Shown here in pieces: positions 16,768-26,337 of a DNA stretch of 42,718 nucleotides. A program made the position numbers and the translations under genes. The notes beneath the pieces were generated by a model that had not been told where the DNA came from, did not search any database, and was given only the letters and a program-made list of their open reading frames with translations. How positions within the stretch are numbered: the stretch's first letter is position 1; every line of letters begins with the position of its first letter. The DNA lies in contig CALQNE010000003.1 in assembly GCA_943331855.1 (NCBI GenBank), positions 1 through 42,718 on the forward strand, given 5' to 3'. Source of the stretch: Bordetella parapertussis (lineage in GTDB: Bacteria; Pseudomonadota; Gammaproteobacteria; Burkholderiales; Burkholderiaceae_B).

Positions 16768-18369
16768 ATGAACTGGCAACTCCCATTTCAATCCGGTCGT
16801 CAACCCGTACTCGCTCGCAACATCGTCTCAACGTCACAGCCTCTCGCTTCTCAAGCGGGTGCAGCCGTGTTTGCACGCGGAGGCAACGCGATTGACGCCG
16901 CGATTGCTGCAGCCATTACGCTGACGGTCGTCGAGCCGACGATGAACGGCATCGGCGGTGACGGCTTTTCGATTATTTGGGATGGAAAAAAACTGCATGG
17001 TTTAAACGCGTCTGGACGCGCGCCTGCTGCCTGGTCGCCAGAGCGCTTTAAAGGCATGGCAACGATGCCCAAGAACGGCTGGGACTCAGTGACCGTACCG
17101 GGTGCGGTGTCGCAATGGGTAGCGTTGTCCAAAAAGTTTGGTCAACTGCCGTTTGAAGATTTATTCAAAGACGCTATTCGCCATGCCCGTGAAGGATTTC
17201 CAGTCAGTCCGGTTATTTCTAAGCAATGGGCCGCCGCAGTCACCGACTTGGCCAAGTATCCCGGCTTTAGCGCCTTTATGCCCAATGGTCGTGCACCCGC
17301 AACCGGCGAGATCTGGAAATTTGCCGATCAAGCTGACACACTTGAAGACATTGCACGTACAAAGGGTGAATCGTTTTATCGCGGCCGTTTAGCAAAAATG
17401 ATTGCAGCGTTTTCAGCCGAGTGCGGCGCAGTCATGACCGAAGCCGATCTAGCCGCACATCAAGCAGACTGGGTTGAGCCCGTATCGACCAACTTTCGTG
17501 GCTATGACGTTCATGAAATCCCACCCAATGGTCAAGGCCTCACGGCGCTACTCGCGCTAAATATCATTGAACATTTGCCTTACAACGAAACGGCGGCCGG
17601 TTCAGCCGAGCGCATGCACCTCGAAGTCGAAGCCATGCGCGTCGCCTTCGCTGATTTATATGCCCACGTTGCAGACCCCGCCTTCATGAAAGTCAGCGTC
17701 AACGACTTGCTCAGTAAGTCGTATGCACGCGAGCGGGCCAAACTCATTGATCCGAAAAAAGCCGGCACCTACGCTGCTGGGCAACCACCCTCTGGCGGCA
17801 CGATCTATTTATGTGCCTCTGACGCAGAGGGCCGCATGATCTCGCTGATTCAATCAAACTTCAAAGGCTTCGGGTCAGGCGTCGTCGTCCCTAAAACAGG
17901 TATCGCCTTACAAAACCGTGGTTCAGGTTTTGTCACGACGCCTGGTCATCCCAATCAAGTGTTGGGTGGCAAGCGCCCCATGCACACCATCATCCCCGCC
18001 TTCATGACGCGCGATGGCCAACCTGAAATGGCCTTCGGTGTGATGGGTGGCAATATGCAAGCGCAGGGCCATATGCAAATGGTGTTGCGTCGCGTCGTTG
18101 AGCAACATAATCCACAAGCCTGTTCAGATGCGCCGCGCTGGCGTATCAATGACGCCGCTGAACTCACACTCGAGGCGAGCGTCAGCGCTGCAGTCGTGGC
18201 GGGGCTAAAAGCCATGGGGCATGCCCCACTTGTTGCGGCGCCCGACAGCACGGATTTTGGTAGCGCGCAGTTAATCGCACGACTGGGTGAAACGCAGACA
18301 AGCGTTGGGCCGTTTGCCTACGCAGCTGGCTCTGACCATCGCCGTGATGGCGAAGCAGTCGGTTACTAA
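16768..18369 (+). CDS. ggt: gamma-glutamyltransferase family protein
   Basis: A 533-residue member of the GGT/Ntn-hydrolase family. The precursor normally cleaves itself before a Thr that becomes the nucleophile; here T345 in SGGTIYLCASD fits that place. Other family blocks are GGNAIDAAIAAAITLTVVEP and MNGIGGDGF near the start, and LNRGSGF-like and GGNMQAQGHMQMV blocks later. There is no signal peptide, unlike periplasmic E. coli GGT, so this resembles the cytoplasmic GGT-like enzymes. Possible substrates are glutathione, gamma-glutamyl amines or related amides. It lies downstream of the omega-aminotransferase but behind a terminator, so it has its own promoter. It ends 13 bases before the convergent glmS. 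Confidence 0.88.
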   Translation: MNWQLPFQSGRQPVLARNIVSTSQPLASQAGAAVFARGGNAIDAAIAAAITLTVVEPTMNGIGGDGFSIIWDGKKLHGLNASGRAPAAWSPERFKGMATMPKNGWDSVTVPGAVSQWVALSKKFGQLPFEDLFKDAIRHAREGFPVSPVISKQWAAAVTDLAKYPGFSAFMPNGRAPATGEIWKFADQADTLEDIARTKGESFYRGRLAKMIAAFSAECGAVMTEADLAAHQADWVEPVSTNFRGYDVHEIPPNGQGLTALLALNIIEHLPYNETAAGSAERMHLEVEAMRVAFADLYAHVADPAFMKVSVNDLLSKSYARERAKLIDPKKAGTYAAGQPPSGGTIYLCASDAEGRMISLIQSNFKGFGSGVVVPKTGIALQNRGSGFVTTPGHPNQVLGGKRPMHTIIPAFMTRDGQPEMAFGVMGGNMQAQGHMQMVLRRVVEQHNPQACSDAPRWRINDAAELTLEASVSAAVVAGLKAMGHAPLVAAPDSTDFGSAQLIARLGETQTSVGPFAYAAGSDHRRDGEAVGY

Positions 18370-18382
18370 CAAACGCGGGCCA

Positions 18383-20215
18383 CTACTCGACCGTCACGCT
18401 CTTTGCTAGGTTACGCGGCTTATCCACATCAGTGCCTCGTGCGCATGCTGTGTGATAAGCCAGTAATTGCAGAGGGATCGTATGCAAGATGGGTGACAAC
18501 AAGCCATAGTGTTCGGGCATACGAATCACATGCACGCCTTCGTCACTCACAATACGCGTATCCATATCCGCGAATACGTACAGCTCACCACCGCGTGCCC
18601 GTACCTCTTGAATATTAGATTTAAGCTTTTCTAACAAGGCATCGTTGGGTGCAATGGTGACCACCGGCATTTGCTCGGTCACCAAGGCGAGTGGCCCATG
18701 TTTAAGCTCACCCGCTGGATAAGCTTCGGCATGAATATAGCTAATCTCTTTAAGCTTCAGCGCGCCCTCAAGCGCGATTGGATAATGCATACCGCGCCCC
18801 AAAAACAATGCGTTTTCTTTTGTTGCGAAGCGATCAGCCCAGCCCATGATTTGAGGTTCGAGTGCAAGCACCGCGGTAATCGCTGCCGGCAAATGACGCA
18901 AGGCTTTAACATGCTCAGCCTCTTGTTGTTCTGTCAGCTGCTGATGCACCTGCGCCAAGGCCAAGGTCAACATAAATAGTGCGGTCAGTTGCGTGGTGAA
19001 CGCTTTAGTTGAGGCCACACCAATTTCAACACCTGCGCGCGTAATGTAGGCTAGTTCACATTCACGCACCATGGCACTGGTCGATACATTGCAAATTGTC
19101 AGTGTGTGATGCATGCCCAGCGAATGCGCGTGCTTCAACGCAGCCAAGGTATCGGCAGTTTCACCCGACTGAGAAATGGTGACGACGAGCGTTTTGGGGT
19201 GGGGCACGCTGTCGCGATAACGATACTCACTTGCAATCTCAACTGACACTGGAATCTTTGCAACCGACTCAATCCAATACTGCGCCGTGAGGCCTGCGTA
19301 ATAACTGGTGCCACACGCCAAAATCAATACGCGATCAATCTGCTTAAATACTTGATACGCACGATCACCAAACAACTCTGGCGTGATTGACTCGACGTCT
19401 TCCAATGTATCGGCCACAGCGCGCGGCTGTTCAAAAATTTCTTTCTGCATGTAGTGCCGGTACGGACCCAGATCTGCAGCACCCGTGTGCACATGAACCG
19501 TATTAATTTTTCGATTGATCTGCTTGCCCGTCGCATCCAGAATCCATACATTGCCCAGCTGCAGATCGGCTACGTCTCCATCTTCAAGATAGACAATCTG
19601 ATCCGTCGTGCCGGCTAACGCGAGTGCATCTGAGGCTAAAAAGTTTTCGTTTTTTCCGCGACCAATGACTAAGGGCGAGCCATACCGTGCAGCAACAATG
19701 CGGTGAGGTTCGTCGCGACAAAAGACGGCAATCGCATAGGCACCCTTCAAGCGTTTAACCGCTTGCTGAACCGCGTCGAGTAAATCACCGCTATACAAGT
19801 GACGCACAAGATGGGCAATGACCTCGGTATCCGTTTGGCTTTCAAACACATAGCCAGTGGCCTGTAACTCAGCGCGCAGCTCTTCATGATTTTCAATGAT
19901 GCCGTTGTGCACCAAGGCAATGCTAGGCGCATCTTGACCCAAGGCTGAAAAGTGCGGGTGCGCATTGCGTGTGACTGGGGCGCCATGTGTGGCCCACCTC
20001 GTGTGCGCAATCCCCGTGAACCCCGCGATGTGTTCGCGCGCAATCGTGTCCGCTAATTCGGCCACGCGTTCAGTGCTGCGTGCGCGACGTAAGACGCCGT
20101 TATCAAAGACGGCGACACCACAGGAGTCGTAACCGCGATACTCGAGCCGACTCAAGCCTTCGACCAAGATCGGGGTAATGTCTCGCGAAGCCACTGCACC
20201 AACGATGCCACACAT
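18383..20215 (-). CDS. glmS: glutamine:fructose-6-phosphate aminotransferase (isomerising)
   Basis: A 610-residue GlmS, the same length as the E. coli enzyme. It makes glucosamine-6-phosphate from fructose-6-phosphate and glutamine, the first step to UDP-GlcNAc. After Met removal, C2 in MCGIVGAVA is the glutaminase nucleophile; [21 protein letters not shown] and HNGIIENH follow. The C-terminal half has two SIS sugar-isomerase domains ([21 protein letters not shown]) and ends with LAKSVTVE. The frame extends upstream to 20248, but AAGGAG before the ATG at 20215 and the need for an N-terminal Cys fix the start. It diverges from an Lrp-type regulator across an AT-rich spacer. Confidence 0.97.
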   Translation of the reverse strand: MCGIVGAVASRDITPILVEGLSRLEYRGYDSCGVAVFDNGVLRRARSTERVAELADTIAREHIAGFTGIAHTRWATHGAPVTRNAHPHFSALGQDAPSIALVHNGIIENHEELRAELQATGYVFESQTDTEVIAHLVRHLYSGDLLDAVQQAVKRLKGAYAIAVFCRDEPHRIVAARYGSPLVIGRGKNENFLASDALALAGTTDQIVYLEDGDVADLQLGNVWILDATGKQINRKINTVHVHTGAADLGPYRHYMQKEIFEQPRAVADTLEDVESITPELFGDRAYQVFKQIDRVLILACGTSYYAGLTAQYWIESVAKIPVSVEIASEYRYRDSVPHPKTLVVTISQSGETADTLAALKHAHSLGMHHTLTICNVSTSAMVRECELAYITRAGVEIGVASTKAFTTQLTALFMLTLALAQVHQQLTEQQEAEHVKALRHLPAAITAVLALEPQIMGWADRFATKENALFLGRGMHYPIALEGALKLKEISYIHAEAYPAGELKHGPLALVTEQMPVVTIAPNDALLEKLKSNIQEVRARGGELYVFADMDTRIVSDEGVHVIRMPEHYGLLSPILHTIPLQLLAYHTACARGTDVDKPRNLAKSVTVE

Positions 20216-20257
20216 ACAAGTCTCCTTATGGTGCTGGCATTGTGCCAAACTTAGTCT

Positions 20258-20329
20258 GAAATTTTATTTCTAATTAGCATAACCAATGAAATTAAATGGT
20301 ACATCTATGGATATTTGAAATATAATTTC
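20258..20329. promoter_or_regulatory. AT-rich spacer with GAAAT-N3-ATTTC dyads spaced about 30 bp
   Basis: Two perfect dyads, GAAATTTTATTTC (20258-20270) and GAAATATAATTTC (20317-20329), flank a degenerate copy beginning GAAATTAAAT at 20288. The centres lie at about 20264, 20294 and 20323, so they are 29-30 bases apart, close to three helical turns. The dyads resemble the AT-rich cores of Lrp-type binding sites and sit between glmS and an Lrp-family gene. Autoregulation and control of glmS are inferred. Confidence 0.5.
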
Positions 20330-20368
20330 ATATTAGTAATATTTTTAACCTTTTAATATATTTATGTG

Positions 20369-20836
20369 ATGATAGAAGCACTCGACGAACTCGATCGGCG
20401 CATCCTTGAGCACTTACAGCAAGATGCCAGCATCACAAACCAAGAGCTTGCCGAACGGGTGCATGCCTCGCCGCCGACCTGCATGCGGCGTGTACGCCGT
20501 TTAATCGACTCGGGCATTATCCAAAAACAGGTGGCGATCGTTGATCCCGCCAAAATTGCAAACACGCTCACCGCTTTGCTAGAAATTACGCTCGATGTGC
20601 AGTCTGCAGAAAGCTTGCAACAATTTGAACAGGCAGTCGCCCAAGAGGACGCGATCTTGCAGTGTTATCGCGTATCTTCTGGTCCAGATTTTGTCTTGAT
20701 TGCGCAGGTTGTCGATATGCCGGCCTATCATGCACTGGTGCATCGCGCGTTTACTGCGCAGGCAAACGTGCGCAATGTGCGTACATTTTTTTCAATTCAT
20801 CGCAGCAAGTTCGACACTCGCAGCACGCTTGGTTAG
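20369..20836 (+). CDS. Lrp/AsnC family transcriptional regulator (second copy)
   Basis: A 155-residue Lrp/AsnC regulator with an N-terminal helix-turn-helix (LDELDRRILEHLQQDASIT, ELAERVHASPPTCMRRVRRL) and a RAM effector domain (ILQCYRVSSGPDFVLIAQV). It differs strongly from the Lrp protein at 13222, so the two belong to different subfamilies. A GTG at 20366 directly precedes the ATG at 20369; neither has a clear Shine-Dalgarno, and the leader is very AT-rich. It diverges from glmS and may control it. Its stop codon shares bases with the stop of the convergent glycosyltransferase (four-base overlap). Confidence 0.9.
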   Translation: MIEALDELDRRILEHLQQDASITNQELAERVHASPPTCMRRVRRLIDSGIIQKQVAIVDPAKIANTLTALLEITLDVQSAESLQQFEQAVAQEDAILQCYRVSSGPDFVLIAQVVDMPAYHALVHRAFTAQANVRNVRTFFSIHRSKFDTRSTLG

Positions 20837-21918
20837 TGCGGCCCGCGCTGTTCGCCAAGCACGCTGCGGTATACCTCAACATAACGATCCACCATCCGCT
20901 CAACACCATACTCGGTGATCACCGCAGCGTACGCCGTTTCAACCATTGCCTGCGCTTGCTTCGGCTGGGTCAATACCGATGCAATATGCACCGCCATCGC
21001 AGCGTGGTCACCTGCAGCACACAATAGGCCACGGCCTTCAGCAACCGTTTCTTTCAAACCACCCGCATCCGTGGATACCACGGGTACTTTTTGCAGCATC
21101 GCATCCAGTACGCTACTGCCCAACGCCTCAAAGCGCGAAGCCATCACAAAGACCGATAGCGCAGAAAATAACTGCTCAACATTCGGTTCAAATCCCAATA
21201 ATAGATAGCGCTCTTGCAATCCAAGCGTGTCAATCAGTTGTTGGGCCTGCGCAGAGGCCGCACCCGCAGCACCCCAATGTACAAAGACGACATCCTCAAA
21301 CTGAGCACAAACTTGCGCTGCTGCACGTATCAACGTGAGAGGATCTTTTTCAACAGACAGTGCTGCCGCCGTTCCGACTAAACGTCGGTTCGCGAGTTTA
21401 TGTCTGGCTAAAAAATTTTGTGTCCTTGCGGTATCTACACTGGTCGGCGATACCGCACTTGCGATCACTTTTGTCGAAATACCCATCGCGCGCGGGGCGG
21501 CCGCAGCCGCCTCGCTAATGGCAACCATTTGATCCACCTGGCGCCACTTCAAGCGTGTCAACCAGGCGCGCATCCCCAACGAAAAGCTCGTGCGACGCGA
21601 AAAGACTACAGCGCAGCGATGCAACCAAGCGGTCGCGACGGCCCACGCCACAGCCTTCGCTGTTTGAACATGCAAAATATCGTAACGCTTGGCGTGTAAA
21701 GCAAGCCACACACCAAAGGCGATGCCACCATGCGCAGTGTGTACCACCAAACCCTGTGCCCTCGCGCGCTCTGCAAGCGCACCCGAGCCAAAGAGCAATA
21801 GCTCTACGTCATGGCCACGCTCGCGCAAACCTTGAGCAGTCAGCAATGTTTGCCGCTCACCGCCGCGCCAACCTCGCTCGGTATTAATTTGCAAAATGCG
21901 CAGTACGCGCTCAGCCAT
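20833..21918 (-). CDS. GT4-type glycosyltransferase (GT-B fold)
   Basis: A 361-residue GT-B glycosyltransferase. The N-terminal acceptor half has LRILQINTERGWRGGERQTL, and the C-terminal GT4 domain has LVGTAAALSVEKDPLTLI, RYLLLGFEPNVEQLF and SRFEALGSSVLDAM. In that last block the usual E-x7-E motif reads E-x7-D. Its ATG overlaps the end of the MFS gene by eight bases, giving the order glmU-MFS-GT in one leftward unit. GlmU makes UDP-GlcNAc, so this enzyme may use that donor to build an envelope glycan; that is inference from context. No signal peptide; peripheral association with the inner membrane is likely. Confidence 0.85.
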   Translation of the reverse strand: MAERVLRILQINTERGWRGGERQTLLTAQGLRERGHDVELLLFGSGALAERARAQGLVVHTAHGGIAFGVWLALHAKRYDILHVQTAKAVAWAVATAWLHRCAVVFSRRTSFSLGMRAWLTRLKWRQVDQMVAISEAAAAAPRAMGISTKVIASAVSPTSVDTARTQNFLARHKLANRRLVGTAAALSVEKDPLTLIRAAAQVCAQFEDVVFVHWGAAGAASAQAQQLIDTLGLQERYLLLGFEPNVEQLFSALSVFVMASRFEALGSSVLDAMLQKVPVVSTDAGGLKETVAEGRGLLCAAGDHAAMAVHIASVLTQPKQAQAMVETAYAAVITEYGVERMVDRYVEVYRSVLGEQRGPH

Positions 21919-23299
21919 TCTGACCCGAGTGTGGCGCTTGGCGATAACGAATCACATTCACCGCGACGGCAACGCTTGCAAATGCAATCGCCACCAACAA
22001 ACCAAGCAATGGGCCCGCAACAAAGCCCATGCTAAACACCATCGCAACCACAGCCCCACCAAACGTCTGGCCAAACACGCGCGTGGTCGCTTGCAAGCCC
22101 CCGAGCGCGCCCGCACGATGTCGAGGCGCAGCACCGATCAAGACGCGATTGTTTGGCGTCTGAAAAAAACCAAAGCCAATACCCGACAACACCATCGCAG
22201 CAAACAACCAGGCGTTATCGACTCCGGTGGGCATCAAGACAATCGCCAATAGTCCAGAACCCATGGCGGCCGCACCGATACCGCCCAAAATCGCAACCGG
22301 GTATCGATCAGACAAGGGCCCAGCCACCGAAGCAATCAGCGCAGCCCCAACAGGCCAGCCTGCCAGTAACACCCCGACCGTCATTTGTGAGCGTCCTAGC
22401 GCAGTCAGCATATAAAACGGCAGTGAGACAAAGGTTGCCATTTGTGCAGAGAACGTACTCGCCGAAGCGGCTAAGGCAAACCGCATGGCCGGGATGCGAA
22501 ACAAATCCACTGGAAACAGAGGCGCTGGCTGCGCACTTGAACGACGAATCAACAAGGTGCCTACACAAACAGCTAGCACCACAAGCGTAAGTGCCTGCCA
22601 CGTATAGGTGGCGAGGTAATCAATCCCGATGATCAACAAGCCAATCGTGCTCATACTTAAAAGCGCCGACACCCAATCAAAGCGCGATTGAATGGGCGCA
22701 ACATCAGGTAAATACTTCAGCCCGAATAAGGCAATCAACGCTAACGGTATATTGAATACAAAAATCCAATGCCAACTGGCAAACGACAAAATAAATGCGC
22801 CTAGCGAAGGGCCCATCACGGAGCCAACGGCGACCGTCATTGAGTTCCAGCCAATGCCGCGTCCAATTAAGTGCGGCGGATAGATATGACGCACCAAGGC
22901 ACCAAACAAACACATAATGGCTGAGCCGCCTAACCCTTGCAATACACGACATGCCAACAAGATTGGCAATGAGGGCGCAAGGGCACTGGCCACTGCTGCA
23001 AGCGCATACAAGATGAGTCCGAAACGAAACAACACCTTAAAGCCAATTCGCTCACCAATCGCCGCCATCGGCATCAGCATGCTCGCCACCGTCAAACCAT
23101 AGGCATTAACAATCCAGACAACGGCCGCAGCCGATTGATCCAAATCTTTGGCAATCGAAGGCAAAGCGACATTCGTCATTGAGGCGTCAAGCACCGAGAG
23201 CAACAAGCCCATGCCCATTGCAAATGCAGCCTTACGACGACGTACTGTTGGCAGCCCTTCTATCGCGTCAGGCGCGCGAGCCGGTTGTGCTTCTGACAT
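21911..23299 (-). CDS. MFS drug/proton antiporter, DHA2 (EmrB/QacA) type
   Basis: A 462-residue major facilitator with about 13-14 hydrophobic segments. LSVLDASMTNVALPSIAKDL at the first helix, RVLQGLGGSAIM and the antiporter motif GSVMGPSLGAFI mark the DHA2 drug:H+ antiporter group. It would export a small compound across the inner membrane. No EmrA-type membrane fusion protein is encoded next to it. It begins two bases after the glmU stop and its end overlaps the glycosyltransferase start, so it shares their transcript. A role in export of an envelope precursor rather than drugs is possible but not shown. Confidence 0.88.
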   Translation of the reverse strand: MSEAQPARAPDAIEGLPTVRRRKAAFAMGMGLLLSVLDASMTNVALPSIAKDLDQSAAAVVWIVNAYGLTVASMLMPMAAIGERIGFKVLFRFGLILYALAAVASALAPSLPILLACRVLQGLGGSAIMCLFGALVRHIYPPHLIGRGIGWNSMTVAVGSVMGPSLGAFILSFASWHWIFVFNIPLALIALFGLKYLPDVAPIQSRFDWVSALLSMSTIGLLIIGIDYLATYTWQALTLVVLAVCVGTLLIRRSSAQPAPLFPVDLFRIPAMRFALAASASTFSAQMATFVSLPFYMLTALGRSQMTVGVLLAGWPVGAALIASVAGPLSDRYPVAILGGIGAAAMGSGLLAIVLMPTGVDNAWLFAAMVLSGIGFGFFQTPNNRVLIGAAPRHRAGALGGLQATTRVFGQTFGGAVVAMVFSMGFVAGPLLGLLVAIAFASVAVAVNVIRYRQAPHSGQNG

Positions 23300-23301
23300 A
23301 T

Positions 23302-24672
23302 TTAAACTTTTTTAACGGGCCGTTTCCAGCCTTCGATGGTCACTTGCTTTGCACGCGATACAGTCAGCTTGTCCGCCGGCGCATCTCGCGTCAAGGTGGT
23401 ACCCGCGCCAAGCGTTGCACCGCGGCCCACACGCACCGGGGCAACAAGCTGGGTATCAGAGCCAATAAAGGCATCGTCTTCAATCACGGTGCGATGCTTG
23501 TTCACGCCATCATAGTTACAGGTGATCGTGCCGGCCCCGATATTGACGCGTTCGCCAATATCAGCGTCTCCGATGTAGGCTAAATGATTCGCTTTACTCT
23601 CAATCCCTAAGCGCGCATTTTTGATTTCAACAAAATTACCCACATGGGTGCGATCAGCCAGGGCAGCACCCGGGCGCAGGCGCGCATAGGGCCCAATTTT
23701 GGCTTCCGCACCGACGACCGCCTGCTCTAGATGACTAAAGGGTTCAATCCGTGTGCCTGCTCCAATAGAGACATTACGCAGTACGCAATGGGCGCCGACA
23801 TGTACGCCCTGACCCAAGCTGACATCACCTTCAAAAATACAACCGATGTCGATAAAGACATCTTGCTCACACACCAAACGACCTCGCACATCGATGCGCG
23901 CAGGATCGGCCAGTGTGACACCCGCCTCAAGTTGACGCCGTGCAAGTTCAAGTTGCCACAAGCGCTCAAGTTGCGCCTGTTGCGCTCGACTATTCACACC
24001 CAAGGTTTCATAGGCGGCACTTGGTTGCGCAACATTGACTGTCAAACCCGCACGCACGGCCAGCCCAATAATGTCGGTCAGGTAATACTCCCCTTGCGCA
24101 TTATTATTGGTGAGTTGCGCAAGCCAGGTTTTGAGTTGCGCCGTCGGCGCTGCGATGATCCCGGTGTTGACTTCATGAATTGCGCGCTGCGCGGGTGTCG
24201 CATCTTTATGCTCGACGATTGCACAAACATGACCGTTGGCATCGCGCACAATGCGACCATACCCAGTCGGATCGGGTAGCACCTCAGTCAACACGGCCAG
24301 ACCGTTCTGGCGCGCCGCTAACAATGCGCGCAGAGTCGCGGTCTGCACCAACGGAACATCGCCGTAGAGCACAATCGTGACATCATCACGTCCATCTTCT
24401 TTTAACTGCGTGACCGTTTGTAATACCGCATGCCCCGTACCCAGCTGAGGCTCCTGCAGTACAAACTGTAAATCGCTTTCTTGAGCAAAAGCCTGCTGTA
24501 CATGTTCGGCACCGTGCCCGACCACCACCACAATGCCATCCGCCTCGAGTGCACGCGCACCATCTAGCACATGCGATAACATCGCGCGCCCTGCGATTGT
24601 ATGTAACACCTTAGGGCGGCTAGACTGCATCCGCTTGCCTTGGCCTGCGGCCAAAATCACGATATTCAACAT
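23302..24672 (-). CDS. glmU: bifunctional UDP-GlcNAc pyrophosphorylase/GlcN-1-P acetyltransferase
   Basis: A 456-residue GlmU, normal length. The N-terminal uridylyltransferase has the nucleotide-binding signature [18 protein letters not shown], then QLGTGHAV and VLYGDVPL; the C-terminal left-handed beta-helix acetyltransferase has hexapeptide repeats with [21 protein letters not shown] and [13 protein letters not shown]. It completes UDP-GlcNAc synthesis from glucosamine-1-phosphate for peptidoglycan and lipopolysaccharide. It is the first gene of the glmU-MFS-GT unit. glmS lies about 3 kb away on the same strand beyond the second Lrp gene, so the two amino-sugar genes are linked but not in one operon. 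Confidence 0.97.
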   Translation of the reverse strand: MLNIVILAAGQGKRMQSSRPKVLHTIAGRAMLSHVLDGARALEADGIVVVVGHGAEHVQQAFAQESDLQFVLQEPQLGTGHAVLQTVTQLKEDGRDDVTIVLYGDVPLVQTATLRALLAARQNGLAVLTEVLPDPTGYGRIVRDANGHVCAIVEHKDATPAQRAIHEVNTGIIAAPTAQLKTWLAQLTNNNAQGEYYLTDIIGLAVRAGLTVNVAQPSAAYETLGVNSRAQQAQLERLWQLELARRQLEAGVTLADPARIDVRGRLVCEQDVFIDIGCIFEGDVSLGQGVHVGAHCVLRNVSIGAGTRIEPFSHLEQAVVGAEAKIGPYARLRPGAALADRTHVGNFVEIKNARLGIESKANHLAYIGDADIGERVNIGAGTITCNYDGVNKHRTVIEDDAFIGSDTQLVAPVRVGRGATLGAGTTLTRDAPADKLTVSRAKQVTIEGWKRPVKKV

Positions 24673-24709
24673 GGTCTGGTGCGCTTGTTCATGACTGTTT
24701 TAGGTTTTT

Positions 24710-25363
24710 TTAAGACGCTTTCTTTGTATTGACTTTTGAACTTGCCTTCTTAGCCGTGCGGGCCCGTTTAGCTGGGGCCTTCCCAGCGGATGGTGCTGGC
24801 GTTGATGCCATACTCGCAGCGGTTGCAGCGGCCACCTGACTGAACTGGTGTTGCAACATATCCCACCACGCTTTCGCAGCTGCCGGCGGTGCTGCAACAC
24901 CTGAGTCGCTTGCTGCAGGGCCCTTTGACTCAGCCTGCGGCGTTTTTGCGGAAGGCTCTGACGGCGATGGCGTCGTTGGCCAACCGCTCATCCAACTAGG
25001 TGGCGTAGACTGCGAATTCGAGGTCTTATCAGGCGCCACAGCTGCCGAATTGGCCGCCATAAACGACTTGAGTGTCGCGATGGTCGCCAGCTGAACTTCC
25101 ATTCCCTGGATCGTGCTACTGAGCATCGACAAGTTTAATTTAAGCCAGTTTTCAACTGACTTAAGCTCGGCAATTTTGCGCTCAAGCTCTTCAGGATTCA
25201 TGGGGGGGTTTAAAGACAAGCCACCCGTCATGCCCGCGGGGCCTGCCAAACCGGCAAAAGCCTGGCGCATCATCTCTAAACTGGCCATCAAAGGATTCGT
25301 CGCCGCATCGCCACTTTGACCAAACCCGGGCAGTACAAAAGGATTAGAAGGCGTCGCACTCAT
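24710..25363 (-). CDS. phaM: PhaM-like polyhydroxybutyrate granule-associated protein
   Basis: A 217-residue protein with the layout of PhaM from Cupriavidus/Ralstonia. The conserved N-terminal part (about 1-105) includes NPLMASLEMMRQAF and an alpha-helical segment with PEELERKIAELKSVENWLKL and TIQGMEVQLATI. A Pro/Ser/Ala-rich linker follows, then a basic tail (about 190-217) of Lys/Ala repeats (PAKRARTAKKAS). PhaM activates PHB synthase and tethers PHB granules to the nucleoid through this histone-like tail. AAAAAGG lies before the ATG. No pha genes are adjacent. It diverges from the DUF3717 gene. A generic phasin-like role is the alternative. Confidence 0.78.
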   Translation of the reverse strand: MSATPSNPFVLPGFGQSGDAATNPLMASLEMMRQAFAGLAGPAGMTGGLSLNPPMNPEELERKIAELKSVENWLKLNLSMLSSTIQGMEVQLATIATLKSFMAANSAAVAPDKTSNSQSTPPSWMSGWPTTPSPSEPSAKTPQAESKGPAASDSGVAAPPAAAKAWWDMLQHQFSQVAAATAASMASTPAPSAGKAPAKRARTAKKASSKVNTKKAS

Positions 25364-25491
25364 AAAGAGCCTTTTTATAGAGAATTAGTTCTAGATATTA
25401 CTCGCATCTGAGGTGCTTCTGGCAGGCAAAAAAACCTCTCGCGTCGGGCCTAGGAATGCTTAAAGTCCAAATATTCTGCAACAATGTCGTT

Positions 25492-25722
25492 ATGCCAACA
25501 TTTCTCACCCTGACCGAACTCGAATCCGCCATCAATTTCTGGCGCCAACGCAGCCCATCTGTAGGTGAAGAGTTACGCCTGTGTCCCGAGGCCTCAAGCC
25601 TGGCGACGCCCTACGCACTGATGATTATCGAACGAAGCAAGCAAATTGCCATCGCCGACCTGTCTGAACGCGCGCAAAGCGCCATTGCCACCTGGCAAGA
25701 GACTTTAGCGACTCGCGCTTAG
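25492..25722 (+). CDS. DUF3717 family small protein
   Basis: A 76-residue protein matching DUF3717: LTELESAINFWRQRSPS followed by an RLCPEASSLATPYALMII block. The family is small, found mainly in Burkholderiales, and has no known function. The frame also opens at 25456, but the ATG at 25492 gives the usual N-terminus. No signal peptide or membrane segment. It diverges from phaM and converges on the SCO1/SenC gene. Confidence 0.8.
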   Translation: MPTFLTLTELESAINFWRQRSPSVGEELRLCPEASSLATPYALMIIERSKQIAIADLSERAQSAIATWQETLATRA

Positions 25723-25743
25723 CCTCGACATAACATCGTCACG

Positions 25744-26337
25744 TTAACGCAATAGCCGTTGAATATCGTGTGCGATCGCGGCCGCACCGATGTTGTTGTT
25801 TAACAAAACCCGTGACTCTCCTGCTACATCCATTAAATAAAATGACGCGCTGTGATCCATTGAATAATTGCCTTGTACGCCGGCAGTTTTTGCGTAATAA
25901 ACTTTGAACGAGCTCGCCGCTTTTTTGATCTGTTCAGGCGTACCGGTCAGCCCTAAAAACTGCGGATCAAAGCCGGACACATACGCCTTCAATACCTCTT
26001 GCGTATCTCGTTCTGGATCAACAGTGATCAGTACAACCTGAACACGTTTCGCATCGTTGCCCAAGAGCTTCATCACTTGAGTCAACTCGGCTAATGCGCT
26101 TGGGCATACATCCGGACACTGGGTAAACCCAAACATAATCAGAACAACCTTACCTTTAAAGCTTTCTAGCGTATACGCCTTGCCATCTGACCCCGTTAGG
26201 GCGAGGTCTTTACCCAAGTGGGTACCGGTAATATCGCTTCCTTTAAATTTGGGAGTGGCGTCGTTGCAGCCAGACAAGTGCAATGCACACAAGCTTAGCA
26301 GTGCGACGGCGATCAAACGCAAAAGCCGATTACCCAT
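25744..26337 (-). CDS. SCO1/SenC/PrrC copper-chaperone family lipoprotein
   Basis: A 197-residue thioredoxin-fold Sco protein. It has a lipobox LSGC (lipidated C24), the copper-binding C74-P-D-V-C78 motif in FGFTQCPDVCP and the third ligand H162 in SMDHSASFY. Sco proteins deliver copper to, or reduce, the CuA site of cytochrome oxidase subunit II. This is the last gene of the leftward oxidase cluster, and its ATG overlaps the ctaB stop (TGATG), so they are coupled. All metal-binding residues are present, unlike the Sco-like protein at 28299. Confidence 0.93.
   Translation of the reverse strand: MGNRLLRLIAVALLSLCALHLSGCNDATPKFKGSDITGTHLGKDLALTGSDGKAYTLESFKGKVVLIMFGFTQCPDVCPSALAELTQVMKLLGNDAKRVQVVLITVDPERDTQEVLKAYVSGFDPQFLGLTGTPEQIKKAASSFKVYYAKTAGVQGNYSMDHSASFYLMDVAGESRVLLNNNIGAAAIAHDIQRLLR

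Noticed and set aside
20235..20247. TGGCA-N3-TGCCA palindrome and sigma-54-like GG-N10-GC before glmS
   Set aside because: A start from it would fall on the glmS ribosome binding site, so it cannot be the promoter; the dyad is too short to call as an operator.
22153..22590. 145-codon open frame on the plus strand
   Set aside because: Antisense to the MFS transporter; Pro/Gln/Arg-rich composition typical of a shadow frame.
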